From Elusimicrobia bacterium RIFCSPLOWO2_01_FULL_64_13 (GTDB taxonomy: Bacteria; Elusimicrobiota; Elusimicrobia; 2-02-FULL-39-32), in NCBI GenBank assembly GCA_001800095.1, contig MGUT01000068.1, forward strand, positions 1 to 18,059: 18,059 bases of DNA, written 5' to 3'. Below, one piece after another: positions 8,050-15,879 of this stretch. A model generated the notes under the pieces. The model did not search any database. It worked only from the letters and a program-made list of their open reading frames with translations, and was not told the DNA's origin. Position numbers and translations under genes: made by a program. The first letter of the stretch is position 1; each line of letters opens with the position of its first letter.

Positions 8050-9087
8050 ATGATCCGGCTCGGATTCGACGCCAGGATGATCCGCCACTCCGGGATCGGG
8101 ACGTACATCCGTTCGGTCCTCCCGCGCATCCTCAAGGAGGACGGCCTGGACGTGACGCTTTACGGCGACCTGGGAAGGCTCGCCGATTATTCCGCTCGCA
8201 AGGTCCTGGCTCCCTTTCCCATCTATTCCCTGCGGGAACAGATCTTTTTTCCGGTCCTGCTCCGCCGGGACCGGCCCGACCTGTTCCATTCTCCCCACTA
8301 TAACGCGCCGCTCGGCTGCCCCGGGAGGCTCATCGTCACGATCCACGACCTCATCCACCTCCGCTTCCCGCCGTCCCGGCCGGCCTATCTTTACGCCCGC
8401 GGGATGATCGAGGCCGTCAGCCGCAAGGCCCGGGTCGTGATCACGGACTCCTGGAACACCCTGCGGGACCTGACCGCCGTCATCGGTGTCCCGGAGAAGA
8501 AGATCCGGGTCATATCCCCGGGAGTGGACGCGGCCCTGTTCTCCGCAAGCGCGCCGCCGCCCGACCCCGATGCCCCGCCCTACATTCTTTATGTGGGCAA
8601 TGTCCGCCCCGCCAAGAACGTGATGACCCTCATCGAGGCCTTCCTCCGCGCGAAGCCGCGGCTCGGCGAATGCCGTCTGGTGATAGCGGGGAAGAACACC
8701 ATGGAGGAAGCCACGCGGCCCTATTCGAGCCGGGAGGACATCCGGTTCCTGGGAGAAGTGCCTCCGTCCTCCCTGCCCGGACTCTACAGGAACGCCCGGC
8801 TCTTCGTGTTCCCGTCCCTTTACGAGGGATTCGGCCTGCCGCCTCTCGAAGCCATGGCCTCCGGGACTCCCGTCATCTCCTCCAACGCCGCCTCCCTTCC
8901 GGAAGCGGTCGGGGACGCCGCCCTCCTTTTCGATCCCGGGAACTCCGGGGAGCTGGCGGAGAAGATCGCCGTCCTCTGGAACGACGCGGGGCTCCGCGAG
9001 GACCTCGTCAAAAAAGGACGCTCCCGCGTCGAACATTTCACGTGGGAGAGAACGGCGGAAGAGATCCTCAAGGTGTACCGCGAATGA
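8050..9087 (+). CDS. GT4 glycosyltransferase (mannosyltransferase-like)
   Basis: 345 residues, GT-B fold. The ATG at 8050 follows the previous stop after 7 bases, with a GGGACGG stretch that can act as a weak ribosome binding site. The N-terminal domain begins IRLGFDARMIRHSGIGTYIR, with the GIG loop (15-17) and the TIHDLIHL strand (97-104). The C-terminal donor domain starts near YILYVGNVRPAKN (178-190). The family signature EGFGLPPLE (259-267), with both E residues of the EX7E motif, is followed by MASGTPVI. Family GT4 enzymes of this type (WbdA/MtfB-like) usually move mannose or glucose from a GDP or UDP donor. Inferred: a cytoplasmic enzyme extending the lipid-linked glycan. The stop overlaps the next ATG by 4 bases, so it is translationally coupled to a second GT4 gene that it resembles only in fold. 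Confidence 0.9.
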   Translation: MIRLGFDARMIRHSGIGTYIRSVLPRILKEDGLDVTLYGDLGRLADYSARKVLAPFPIYSLREQIFFPVLLRRDRPDLFHSPHYNAPLGCPGRLIVTIHDLIHLRFPPSRPAYLYARGMIEAVSRKARVVITDSWNTLRDLTAVIGVPEKKIRVISPGVDAALFSASAPPPDPDAPPYILYVGNVRPAKNVMTLIEAFLRAKPRLGECRLVIAGKNTMEEATRPYSSREDIRFLGEVPPSSLPGLYRNARLFVFPSLYEGFGLPPLEAMASGTPVISSNAASLPEAVGDAALLFDPGNSGELAEKIAVLWNDAGLREDLVKKGRSRVEHFTWERTAEEILKVYRE

Positions 9088-10199
9088 GGGTCGCCCTCGT
9101 CCACGACTGGCTGACCGGCATGCGGGGGGGAGAGAAGGTCCTCGAGATCATCTCCGGTCTTTTCCCCGGCGCCGACATCCATACCCTCGTCCACGTTCCC
9201 GGCTCCGTCTCGCCGGCGATCGAGAGGCACAGGATCTTTTCATCCTGGCTCGGCCGCCTGCCGGGAGCGGGCAGGTTCTACCGCTACGCCCTGCCCGTCC
9301 TTCCCCTGGCCGCGGAATCCCTGGACCTGGCCGGATACGAACTCGTGATCTCTTTGAGCCATTGCGTCGCCAAGGGCTGCCGGCCGGACCCGAAGGCCGT
9401 GCATATCTGCTACTGCTTCACTCCCATGCGCTACATCTGGGACCAGTTCGGCCATTATTTCGGACCCCGCGCCGCCTCCTGGCCGGTCCGAGCCGCGATG
9501 AACCTTCTCCGGCCGGCCCTTCAGGATTGGGACATCAAGAGCTCCGCCCGCGTCCATCACTTCATCGCGGACTCCCGCCACGTCGAAGCCCGCATCCGCC
9601 GCCACTACGGCAGGCCTTCCGCCGTCATCTACCCGCCCGCGGACACGGAATTTTACAGGCCCGCGCCGGGCGAGGGTCCCAGGGAGGATTTTTACCTCAT
9701 CGTGTCCGCCCTGGCCCCCTACAAGAGGATCGAGCTCGCCGTGGATGCCTTCAACCTCTCCGGCAGGAAACTGAAGATCATAGGGACCGGCCAATCCCGG
9801 CCGGCGCTCCGGGCCCTGGCCGGACCCAATATCGAGTTCCTGGGCTGGCGGTCCGACGAGGACATCCTCTCCGCCTACCGGTCCTGCCGGGCCCTGATAT
9901 TCCCCGGGATCGAGGATTTCGGGATCGTCCCGGTGGAGGCCATGGCCTGCGGGACCCCCGTCGTGGCTTTCCGCGAAGGGGGCGCCCTTGAGACCGTCGT
10001 CGAGGGCGTGACGGGCCTTTTCTTTTCTGAACCTTCCGCGCAGTCCCTGGAAGAGGCCGTTAAAGCGTTTGAAAGGGGAAAATGGGACAGGGAAATCATA
10101 AGAAAACAGGCCTTGCTGTTCAGCAAAGGGACGTTCATCCAGGAGATATCCTCCTATATAAGGAAAGCCGCCCCCGGGGCCCTGCCCCCCGACGCGTAG
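9084..10199 (+). CDS. GT4 glycosyltransferase (WbaZ/mannosyltransferase-like)
   Basis: 371 residues. The ATG at 9084 forms an ATGA overlap with the preceding GT4 gene. It opens VALVHDWLTGMRGGEKVLE, where the GGEKV loop (15-19) is typical of the WbaZ-like subgroup; CYCFTPMRYIWDQF (109-122) is another subgroup hallmark. The donor domain has FYLIVSALAPYKRIELAVDAF (203-223) and the EX7E signature EDFGIVPVE (277-285), followed by MACGTPVVAF. This subgroup commonly works as an O-antigen or capsule mannosyltransferase with GDP-mannose, which would fit the nucleotidyltransferase downstream, but the sugar is inferred. A G7 run at 9124-9130 encodes the glycine loop. The last 130 bases of the gene use AT-richer codons (ATA, AGA, AGG, AAA) than the rest. 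Confidence 0.9.
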   Translation: MRVALVHDWLTGMRGGEKVLEIISGLFPGADIHTLVHVPGSVSPAIERHRIFSSWLGRLPGAGRFYRYALPVLPLAAESLDLAGYELVISLSHCVAKGCRPDPKAVHICYCFTPMRYIWDQFGHYFGPRAASWPVRAAMNLLRPALQDWDIKSSARVHHFIADSRHVEARIRRHYGRPSAVIYPPADTEFYRPAPGEGPREDFYLIVSALAPYKRIELAVDAFNLSGRKLKIIGTGQSRPALRALAGPNIEFLGWRSDEDILSAYRSCRALIFPGIEDFGIVPVEAMACGTPVVAFREGGALETVVEGVTGLFFSEPSAQSLEEAVKAFERGKWDREIIRKQALLFSKGTFIQEISSYIRKAAPGALPPDA

Positions 10200-10235
10200 G
10201 TGGCAACGGTCCGGAAAAAGTAGTATCTTAAATCT

Positions 10236-11618
10236 ATGAATTTCTCTCCGCGCCGCGCGATCCCCCTGATATCGGCCTTGAGCGACGCCGCCGTGGTCTA
10301 CGCCTCGTTCTGGCTCGCTTTCCAGCTCCGGTTCCATTACGAGCCCTTCACGCGCGTCTTCCCGATCACCAAAGGCGTTCCTCCCTGGCATTTTTACCAC
10401 GACGCCCTTCAGATCGTCGTTCCCCTGTGGGTGCTGGTGTTCGCGCTTTTCGGGAATCTCTACCGGAAGCGCTTCCACGACGCCGCCGACGAGTTCATGG
10501 CCGTCGCGAAAGGCGTGATCCTGGGGACCACCCTCATCATCGCGGCCACGTTCCTCTACCGCCATTACGAATATTCCCGGCTCGTGATGGCGGCGAGCTT
10601 CTTCTTTTCCATCGCGCTCCTGTTCCTCTCGCGGGAGTCGTGGAAACTCGCGGCCGGGTTCCTCTTCGGGAAGATGATCTCCAGGGAGAAAGTGTTCATC
10701 CTCGGCGAAGGCCGCGGCATCGAGACCGTGGTCAGGCAATTGGGCAAGGAACCGCACATCCAACCCCGGGCCTTCCCGTCGCGGGAGGTCGAGGCGGCCC
10801 GGTCCGCCCTCGGGGAAGGGGAGGCCGTCCGCGAGATCTTCATCGCGGGCAACCTGCTCGGGAACGACCGGGTCCAGGCCCTCCTGGACGAGGCCGAGGA
10901 CCGCGGCATCGAGATCAAGATCCTTCCCGATTTCCTCGAGATGCGGATGGGAGAGATCTCGGTGGACGACTCCCTCCGGATACCGATCCTCCACCTCAAG
11001 CCCTTGAGCCTGCACGGCCTGCGGTACGCGTCCAAGAGATTTTTCGACGTGTCGGTCTCCATCATCATCGTGACCGTTCTTTTCCTGCCTTTTTTGGCCG
11101 TCTGCCTCCTGATCGTCCTCGATTCCAGGGGCCCGGTGTTCTTCCGCCAGGAACGGGTGGGATTCAAGGAAAAGAGGTTCTTCTGCCTCAAGTTCAGGAC
11201 CATGCGCCGCGACGCCGAAGAGCTGCTGAAGAAGATGGACCTCCCCAGCTTCCGCGGCGGTCCGGCTTTCAAGATGAGGGACGATCCCCGGATCACCCGC
11301 GTGGGCCGGTGGCTCCGGCGCTTCAGTCTGGACGAGCTGCCCCAGATCTGGAACGTGCTCAAGGGCGAGATGAGCCTGATCGGTCCGCGTCCCCAGGTGT
11401 TGAAGGAGGCCGAGGGCAATCCCGACTGGGCCCGGAAGCGCTACCGCGTCCTTCCCGGGATCACGGGGCTCTGGCAGGTCAGCGGCCGCGCCGACCTCGA
11501 GTACGAGGACATGATGCGACTGGACATCTACTACCTCGAGGAATGGTCTCCCGGCCTGGACCTGAAGATCCTGCTCAAGACCCTGCCGGTGATCCTCGGG
11601 GGACGGGGAGCCTATTGA
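10236..11618 (+). CDS. Polyprenyl glycosylphosphotransferase (undecaprenyl-phosphate sugar-1-phosphate transferase)
   Basis: 460 residues, full WcaJ/WbaP/PssY-type length. The N-terminal part has four hydrophobic helices (about 10-135). A Rossmann-like CoA_binding_3 region (about 151-235, starting EKVFILGEGR) follows, then a hydrophobic segment (about 273-297) and the catalytic bacterial sugar transferase domain. Its motifs are all present: KRFFD (267-271), GPVFFRQERVG, KFRTM (319-323), SLDELPQIWNVL (364-375), SLIGPRP (380-386) and PGITGLWQVSGR (407-418). It starts glycan assembly by moving a sugar-1-phosphate from a UDP- or GDP-sugar to undecaprenyl phosphate at the inner membrane. Glucose, galactose or N-acetylhexosamine cannot be told apart here. 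The ATG follows a 36-bp gap with no strong ribosome binding site. The next gene starts one base after the stop. Confidence 0.95.
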   Translation: MNFSPRRAIPLISALSDAAVVYASFWLAFQLRFHYEPFTRVFPITKGVPPWHFYHDALQIVVPLWVLVFALFGNLYRKRFHDAADEFMAVAKGVILGTTLIIAATFLYRHYEYSRLVMAASFFFSIALLFLSRESWKLAAGFLFGKMISREKVFILGEGRGIETVVRQLGKEPHIQPRAFPSREVEAARSALGEGEAVREIFIAGNLLGNDRVQALLDEAEDRGIEIKILPDFLEMRMGEISVDDSLRIPILHLKPLSLHGLRYASKRFFDVSVSIIIVTVLFLPFLAVCLLIVLDSRGPVFFRQERVGFKEKRFFCLKFRTMRRDAEELLKKMDLPSFRGGPAFKMRDDPRITRVGRWLRRFSLDELPQIWNVLKGEMSLIGPRPQVLKEAEGNPDWARKRYRVLPGITGLWQVSGRADLEYEDMMRLDIYYLEEWSPGLDLKILLKTLPVILGGRGAY

Positions 11619-11619
11619 C

Positions 11620-12639
11620 GTGAGAGGTCCCGCCGCCCTCATCCTTTCCGGGGGGAAGGGCACGCGCCTGCGCCCCCTGACCCTGGGCACTCCCAAACCC
11701 CTCCTGCCTCTCGTCAACGCCCCTTCCCTGGGGTTCCCTCTGGCGCTCTTAAGGAAGCACGGATGCCGCGACGCCGTCCTCTGCGTCTCGGATGAGCTCG
11801 CCCCCTACCGCCCTTTCGTCTCCGCCCAAAAAAAACTGGGCACTTCCGTTCTCTGCTCGCGCGAGACCCGCGAGCTCGGCACCGCCGGGGCCATGAAGAA
11901 CGCGGAGCGGCTCGCGCAGGGGGAGACCCTCTTCGCCTTCAACGGGGACATCCTCACGGATCTCGACCTGACCGCCATGCTGCGCTTCCACAGGGAACGG
12001 CGCGCCCGGATCACGATCGCCCTCGTCCCGGTGCCGGACCCGAAGCACTATGGTCTGGTGCGGACGGGTCCGCGGGGCAGGGTCCGCGCATTCATCGAGA
12101 AACCGCCTTCAGGCCGGAGCGCCTCCGCGAAGGGGGTCCTGATCAACGGGGGGATCTACCTCATGGACCGGGCCGTCCTCGACCGCGTCCCCGCGGGCCG
12201 GAACTCCTCCGTGGAGAGGGAGCTTTTCCCCGGCTGCGTCAGGGACGGGTTGCCGGTCTTCGGTTACGCCGTCCCGCGCGGGACTTACTGGCTGGACATC
12301 GGCACGCCGGAAAAATACCTCCAGGCCAACCTCGACGTCCTCTCGGGCCGCCTGAAAAAGATCGTCCCGGCCGGGTCGCTCCGGCGGATCTCGCCGTCGG
12401 CCTCCATCCACCCCCTGGCGCGCGTCGGCCCCGACGCGGTTGTGGGGCCCTTCTGCCGCGTCGGCGCCGGCGCCGAAGTCCGGCGGTCGGTGCTCTTGCG
12501 GCGGGTCACGGCGGGGAAGGATTCGGTGGTCGAAGGCGCCATGATCGGCCCGGGAAGCGTCCTCGGGGACGCGGTCAGGGTCCGCCCGTTCACCGTCCTG
12601 GGCCCCCGCTCGCGCGTGACCGCGTTCTCGCGCGTCTAG
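11620..12639 (+). CDS. Sugar-1-phosphate nucleotidyltransferase with left-handed beta-helix tail
   Basis: 339 residues. The start is a GTG one base after the previous stop, with GGGGAG about 8 bases upstream; it places the family signature right at the N-terminus. Seen: LSGGKGTRLRPLT (9-21), PKPLLPL with the substrate-binding K26, FNGDILTDLDL with the metal Asp of NGD (108-110), FIEKP (158-162), INGGIYLMD (175-183) and YWLDIGTPEKYLQAN (223-237). From about 258 there are imperfect hexapeptide repeats (IHPLARVGPDAVVGPFCRVG) typical of a left-handed beta-helix. This layout matches GDP-mannose pyrophosphorylase-like and glucose-1-phosphate nucleotidyltransferase-like proteins of the NTP_transferase family. 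It catalyses sugar-1-P + NTP to NDP-sugar + PPi in the cytoplasm. GDP-mannose is a reasonable guess because two GT4 enzymes resemble mannosyltransferases, but the base and sugar are not determined. Confidence 0.9.
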   Translation: MRGPAALILSGGKGTRLRPLTLGTPKPLLPLVNAPSLGFPLALLRKHGCRDAVLCVSDELAPYRPFVSAQKKLGTSVLCSRETRELGTAGAMKNAERLAQGETLFAFNGDILTDLDLTAMLRFHRERRARITIALVPVPDPKHYGLVRTGPRGRVRAFIEKPPSGRSASAKGVLINGGIYLMDRAVLDRVPAGRNSSVERELFPGCVRDGLPVFGYAVPRGTYWLDIGTPEKYLQANLDVLSGRLKKIVPAGSLRRISPSASIHPLARVGPDAVVGPFCRVGAGAEVRRSVLLRRVTAGKDSVVEGAMIGPGSVLGDAVRVRPFTVLGPRSRVTAFSRV

Positions 12640-14564
12640 TGCCGGTCCTGTCCGCCATAGTATTTTTCTCGGCGCTCCTGGCGTTCTTTCCCGCGCCGCT
12701 CCTCCTGATCTTCCCCGGCGCGAACCTCCTCCTTGCCTCGCGCCCCGACGGCCGGCCTTCAGCCCGGGATGAGTCCGACTTCCTTAAAGCCGCCGCCCGC
12801 GGCGCCGCCGCCTCCCTCGCCTTCTGGGTCGTGAGCTTCTGGGCCACCATGGCGGTCCCCGCGACGCTGACGGGCCTCTTCTATTTCCTGAATTCCGTTT
12901 TCATCCTTGATTTCTCCCTGCGCTGGGGCCGCCGGCCCGGGCCGGTATCCATCCGGGAAAAGGGACTCCCGGCGCTCCTGGCGGTGATGGGATTGGTGAT
13001 CGCGGCCAGGTTCGCGCCGTTCTTCTGCCGGATCACGGGGTCCGTGGGCGACATGACCCAGCACAACGCCATGACCCGGGTCATCGTATCGCACAACGGT
13101 TTCTCTCCCACCTACGACCCGGTCATGCCCTTCCCTCATTTCGGCGAATATCCGCTCGGGTTCCACACCCTCTCGGCCTTCCTGGACCTCCTGGGCTGCA
13201 TGCCCTATTGGCGCGCGACGAATTTCGTGTCCTGCGCGGCGTTTGTCCTCATGAACCTGGCGCTGTACGGCCTCCTCCGGCGCCGTTTCTCGAAGACCCT
13301 GTCGTTGGCCGCCGCGTCCCTGTCCCTTTTCCTCTCCCATTATCCCCAATTCCTCAACCAATGGGGTTCGGGGCCGACGGCGCTGTCCGCGATGTTCCTC
13401 TTCTTCGCCTACGACTTCCTCGACGATGAGCGTCCGCAGGAGCGGCTGGCGGCGGGTCTGGTCCTGGCGGCGGGAGTCCTGTCGCACCTCATCCCGCCGG
13501 TGGGATTCGCCGCCTACTACTCCGCGCGCCTCCTGGTCCGGACCGGAGGGAGCCCGGCGGGCCTATCGGACTTTTTCAAGCGGAACTGGAAGGCCCTGGC
13601 TCTGGCGGCGCTGCTCATCGCGCCCTTCCTCTGGAACTTCAATTTCGACGTTTACCGTGTTTCGCGGGCCGCCCTGGTCCACGGACACCAGGACAGCCTG
13701 GCGAGGATCTATGATTTCCGCGGCATCTCCCGGATCCCGTTCCTGGGGTCCGCTTTAGGAGGTTCCATCGTCTTCCTTTTCGTTTTCGGTCCATGGTTCG
13801 GACTTTCCATGGTCCTTTCGGGATTCCGCGCGGCCTGGAGAGGGGACCGGAAGGACCTCGCCCTGGAATTCGCCGGAGGGCTCCTCGTATTCGCCGCCGC
13901 CCTGGCGGTCTTCCGGACGGAAGCCGTGGGTTTCTACCACCTTTTCCAGATGGAAAGGATCCATTATTTCCTGCTCATCCCCGGCGCCATGTGCCTGGCC
14001 GCGGCCGCGCAAGAAGCGGGCAGGACCCCGAAGCGGACCGCGCTGGCCGCCGCCGTCGCTTTGTCCGCTGCGGCGGCCGCGGGATGGGGTTTCCTGGAAG
14101 CGCGGACCAGAGGGTTCTCCTCCCATTACACGGAATTCAAGAACGGCGGGGGAGCCGCGCGCTTCCTCCTTCGGGACCTCGCCCTGGGGAACTTCTACGC
14201 CTACTCTCTGGACGACGTGAACGCTTCCGTCACCCCGGAGGACATGGATGCCTTCGCCTGGATCCGGCGGCACACGAGCACGGGAGCGGTCTTTCTGACG
14301 AACGCCGGGGATTCGGGGCCCCTGATCGCGTCGATCGGGGAACGGAGGATCTGGAACCTGCACGGCATGGATATCTGGCACGGGGAGGACCTGGCGGCCT
14401 GGAGGAGGGAGAACCCCGCCACCCACGTCTACGCGGGCAAAAGATCGCCGCCGGTCTACGGCGCTCCCTACCGGCGCGACCGGCTGACCCGGCCGGGCTC
14501 GGGGTATCGCGAGGTGTACGAGCGGGGGGGATGCTCCGTCTTTGAGGCCGTCTCCAAAAAATGA
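12639..14564 (+). CDS. Large GT-C-like membrane protein with C-terminal soluble domain
   Basis: 641 residues. The start is a GTG whose first base is the last base of the previous TAG stop; no ATG nearby gives a better N-terminus, and the first residues form a membrane helix. About ten to twelve hydrophobic helices cover residues 1-480. The first large loop holds GSVGDMTQHNAM (134-145; D138, H142), then PFPHFGEYPLGFHTL, resembling the acidic/histidine loop of GT-C proteins such as the DUF6541 group. Residues about 480-641 are soluble, probably periplasmic. Inferred role: a polyprenyl-phosphate-sugar-dependent transferase, or a polymerase/ligase-like step, on the outer side of the inner membrane. 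It is the last gene of the glycan block; the stop sits directly before the metK promoter and no hairpin terminator is visible. A G7 run lies at 14524-14530. Family assignment is tentative. Confidence 0.72.
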   Translation: MPVLSAIVFFSALLAFFPAPLLLIFPGANLLLASRPDGRPSARDESDFLKAAARGAAASLAFWVVSFWATMAVPATLTGLFYFLNSVFILDFSLRWGRRPGPVSIREKGLPALLAVMGLVIAARFAPFFCRITGSVGDMTQHNAMTRVIVSHNGFSPTYDPVMPFPHFGEYPLGFHTLSAFLDLLGCMPYWRATNFVSCAAFVLMNLALYGLLRRRFSKTLSLAAASLSLFLSHYPQFLNQWGSGPTALSAMFLFFAYDFLDDERPQERLAAGLVLAAGVLSHLIPPVGFAAYYSARLLVRTGGSPAGLSDFFKRNWKALALAALLIAPFLWNFNFDVYRVSRAALVHGHQDSLARIYDFRGISRIPFLGSALGGSIVFLFVFGPWFGLSMVLSGFRAAWRGDRKDLALEFAGGLLVFAAALAVFRTEAVGFYHLFQMERIHYFLLIPGAMCLAAAAQEAGRTPKRTALAAAVALSAAAAAGWGFLEARTRGFSSHYTEFKNGGGAARFLLRDLALGNFYAYSLDDVNASVTPEDMDAFAWIRRHTSTGAVFLTNAGDSGPLIASIGERRIWNLHGMDIWHGEDLAAWRRENPATHVYAGKRSPPVYGAPYRRDRLTRPGSGYREVYERGGCSVFEAVSKK

Positions 14565-14565
14565 C

Positions 14566-14594
14566 TTGCACATTGACGTAAACTTCTTTATAAT
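14566..14594 (+). promoter_or_regulatory. Sigma70-type promoter of metK operon
   Basis: A TTGCAC -35 box (14566-14571) is separated by 17 bp from a perfect TATAAT -10 box (14589-14594). It begins two bases after the stop codon of the last glycan gene, in a short AT-rich island within very GC-rich surroundings. The predicted transcription start is near 14601, leaving a leader of about 100 nt before metK. A second TTGACG at 14573-14578 is too close (10 bp) to this -10 box to serve as its -35. Confidence 0.8.
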
Positions 14595-14600
14595 ATCCGG

Positions 14601-14703
14601 ACGATTGCCGGTCGGCCAGGCCTGCGCCCGATAGCCAATCCGCGAGACAAGCCACATCAAAACCGACAAGAGCAGGTTGCGCATCATTCAAGGAGGCGTT
14701 TCC
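14601..14703 (+). promoter_or_regulatory. metK 5' leader, possibly structured
   Basis: About 100 nt between the predicted transcription start and the metK ATG. Two complementary pairs interlock: GTCGG at 14611-14615 with CCGAC at 14663-14667, and CCTGC at 14621-14625 with GCAGG at 14672-14676, which two G-U pairs can extend. The order A-B-A'-B' would be an H-type pseudoknot. The second arm ends about 14 bases before the ribosome binding site. No known SAM-I, SAM-II or SAH aptamer core was recognised. Short complements of this size can arise by chance in GC-rich DNA, so a regulatory structure is only a possibility. Confidence 0.3.
14690..14696 (+). promoter_or_regulatory. Ribosome binding site of metK
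   Basis: AAGGAGG, close to the ideal Shine-Dalgarno sequence, ends 7 bases before the ATG at 14704. It decides the start of metK against an in-frame TTG at 14677, which lies upstream of this site. Confidence 0.85.
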
Positions 14704-15879
14704 ATGGGTAAAGGAAGATATTTTTTCACGTCGGAATCGGTGACGGAAGGCCATCCCGACAAGGTTTGCGACCAGATTTCTGACGCGGTCCTGGACGAAG
14801 TCTTGAGGCAGGACCCGACCGGGCGGGTGGCCTGCGAATCCTTCATCACGGTGGGGCTGGTGATCGTGGGAGGAGAGATCACCACCAAGGGTTACGTCGA
14901 AGTCGGCGACCTCGTCCGCAAAGTGGTCAAGGACATCGGCTATACCCACGTCAAGTACGGCTTCAACTACGAGACCTGCGCCGTCCTGAACGCCATCGGA
15001 CGCCAATCCCCGGACATCTCCCAGGGCGTGGACACCGGCGGGGCCGGAGACCAGGGGCTGATGGTCGGCTACGCCTCCAACGAGACCGAGGAAATGATGC
15101 CCCTGCCCATCACCCTCGCCCACCGCATCACCCGCCGGCTGGCGACGGTCCGCAAGAAGAACGTCCTCCCGTATCTCGGCCCGGACGGCAAGTCCCAGGT
15201 GACCGTCGAGTACCAGGACAACGAGCCCATCCGCGTGGACACCGTCGTGGTCAGTTCCCAGCACACGGCCGACATCCTGGACAAGACCGGCAGGAAGATC
15301 ACGGAGAAGGCCCGCCAGCAGATCATCGAGGCGGTCATCAGGCCGGTCGTGCCGAAGAAGATGCTGGATTCGAAGACCAATTTCCACGTCAATCCCACGG
15401 GCAAGTTCGTCGTGGGCGGCCCGCAGTCCGATACCGGCATGACGGGGCGGAAGATCATCGTGGACACCTACGGCGGCTGGGCTCCCCACGGGGGCGGCGC
15501 TTTCTCCGGCAAGGACCCCACGAAGGTGGACCGCTCCGCCACTTACATGGCGCGCTGCATCGCCAAGAACGTGGTCGCGGCCAAGCTGGCCGGCCAATGC
15601 ACGGTCCAGCTCGCCTACGCCATCGGGGTCGCCGAACCCGTCAGCATCATGGTGGACACCCACGGCACGGGCATCGTCGATCCCGAGCGCATCACCCAGG
15701 GAGTGCGGAAAGTGTTCTCCCTCACCCCCAAAGGCATCATCGACTTCCTGCGGCTCCGGCGGCCCATATACCGGCAGACCGCCGCCTACGGCCATTTCGG
15801 CAGGACGGAGCCGGAATTCACCTGGGAAAAGACCGACAAAGCCGCCGAGCTGCGCCGGCAGGTCGAGAAGATCGCATGA
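14704..15879 (+). CDS. metK: S-adenosylmethionine synthetase (methionine adenosyltransferase)
   Basis: 391 residues, close to the usual 380-400 of bacterial MetK. The ATG is fixed by the AAGGAGG site and by the conserved N-terminus FTSESVTEGHPDK (8-20; catalytic His17). Further signatures: GAGDQGLMVGYASNET (113-128), the central beta-domain region around VTVEYQDNEP, FVVGGPQSDTGMTGRKI (235-251) and the glycine-rich phosphate loop GGGAFSGKDPTKVDRSA (263-279). It catalyses ATP + methionine + water to SAM + phosphate + pyrophosphate in the cytoplasm, as a homo-oligomer with Mg and K ions. All key regions look intact. It is the first gene of its own transcription unit, driven by the promoter at 14566-14594, and is coupled to ahcY by a 4-base ATGA overlap. 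Gene context and sequence agree, so the call is firm. Confidence 0.98.
   Translation: MGKGRYFFTSESVTEGHPDKVCDQISDAVLDEVLRQDPTGRVACESFITVGLVIVGGEITTKGYVEVGDLVRKVVKDIGYTHVKYGFNYETCAVLNAIGRQSPDISQGVDTGGAGDQGLMVGYASNETEEMMPLPITLAHRITRRLATVRKKNVLPYLGPDGKSQVTVEYQDNEPIRVDTVVVSSQHTADILDKTGRKITEKARQQIIEAVIRPVVPKKMLDSKTNFHVNPTGKFVVGGPQSDTGMTGRKIIVDTYGGWAPHGGGAFSGKDPTKVDRSATYMARCIAKNVVAAKLAGQCTVQLAYAIGVAEPVSIMVDTHGTGIVDPERITQGVRKVFSLTPKGIIDFLRLRRPIYRQTAAYGHFGRTEPEFTWEKTDKAAELRRQVEKIA

Noticed and set aside
14573..14578. TTGACG as the -35 box for metK
   Set aside because: It is a better hexamer match but leaves only 10 bp to TATAAT. TTGCAC at 14566 has the optimal 17 bp.
14601..14703. A known SAM-I, SAM-II, SAM-III or SAH riboswitch
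   Set aside because: None of the conserved cores I know for these classes was found by eye, so no class name is assigned. Only the unnamed pairing pattern is reported.
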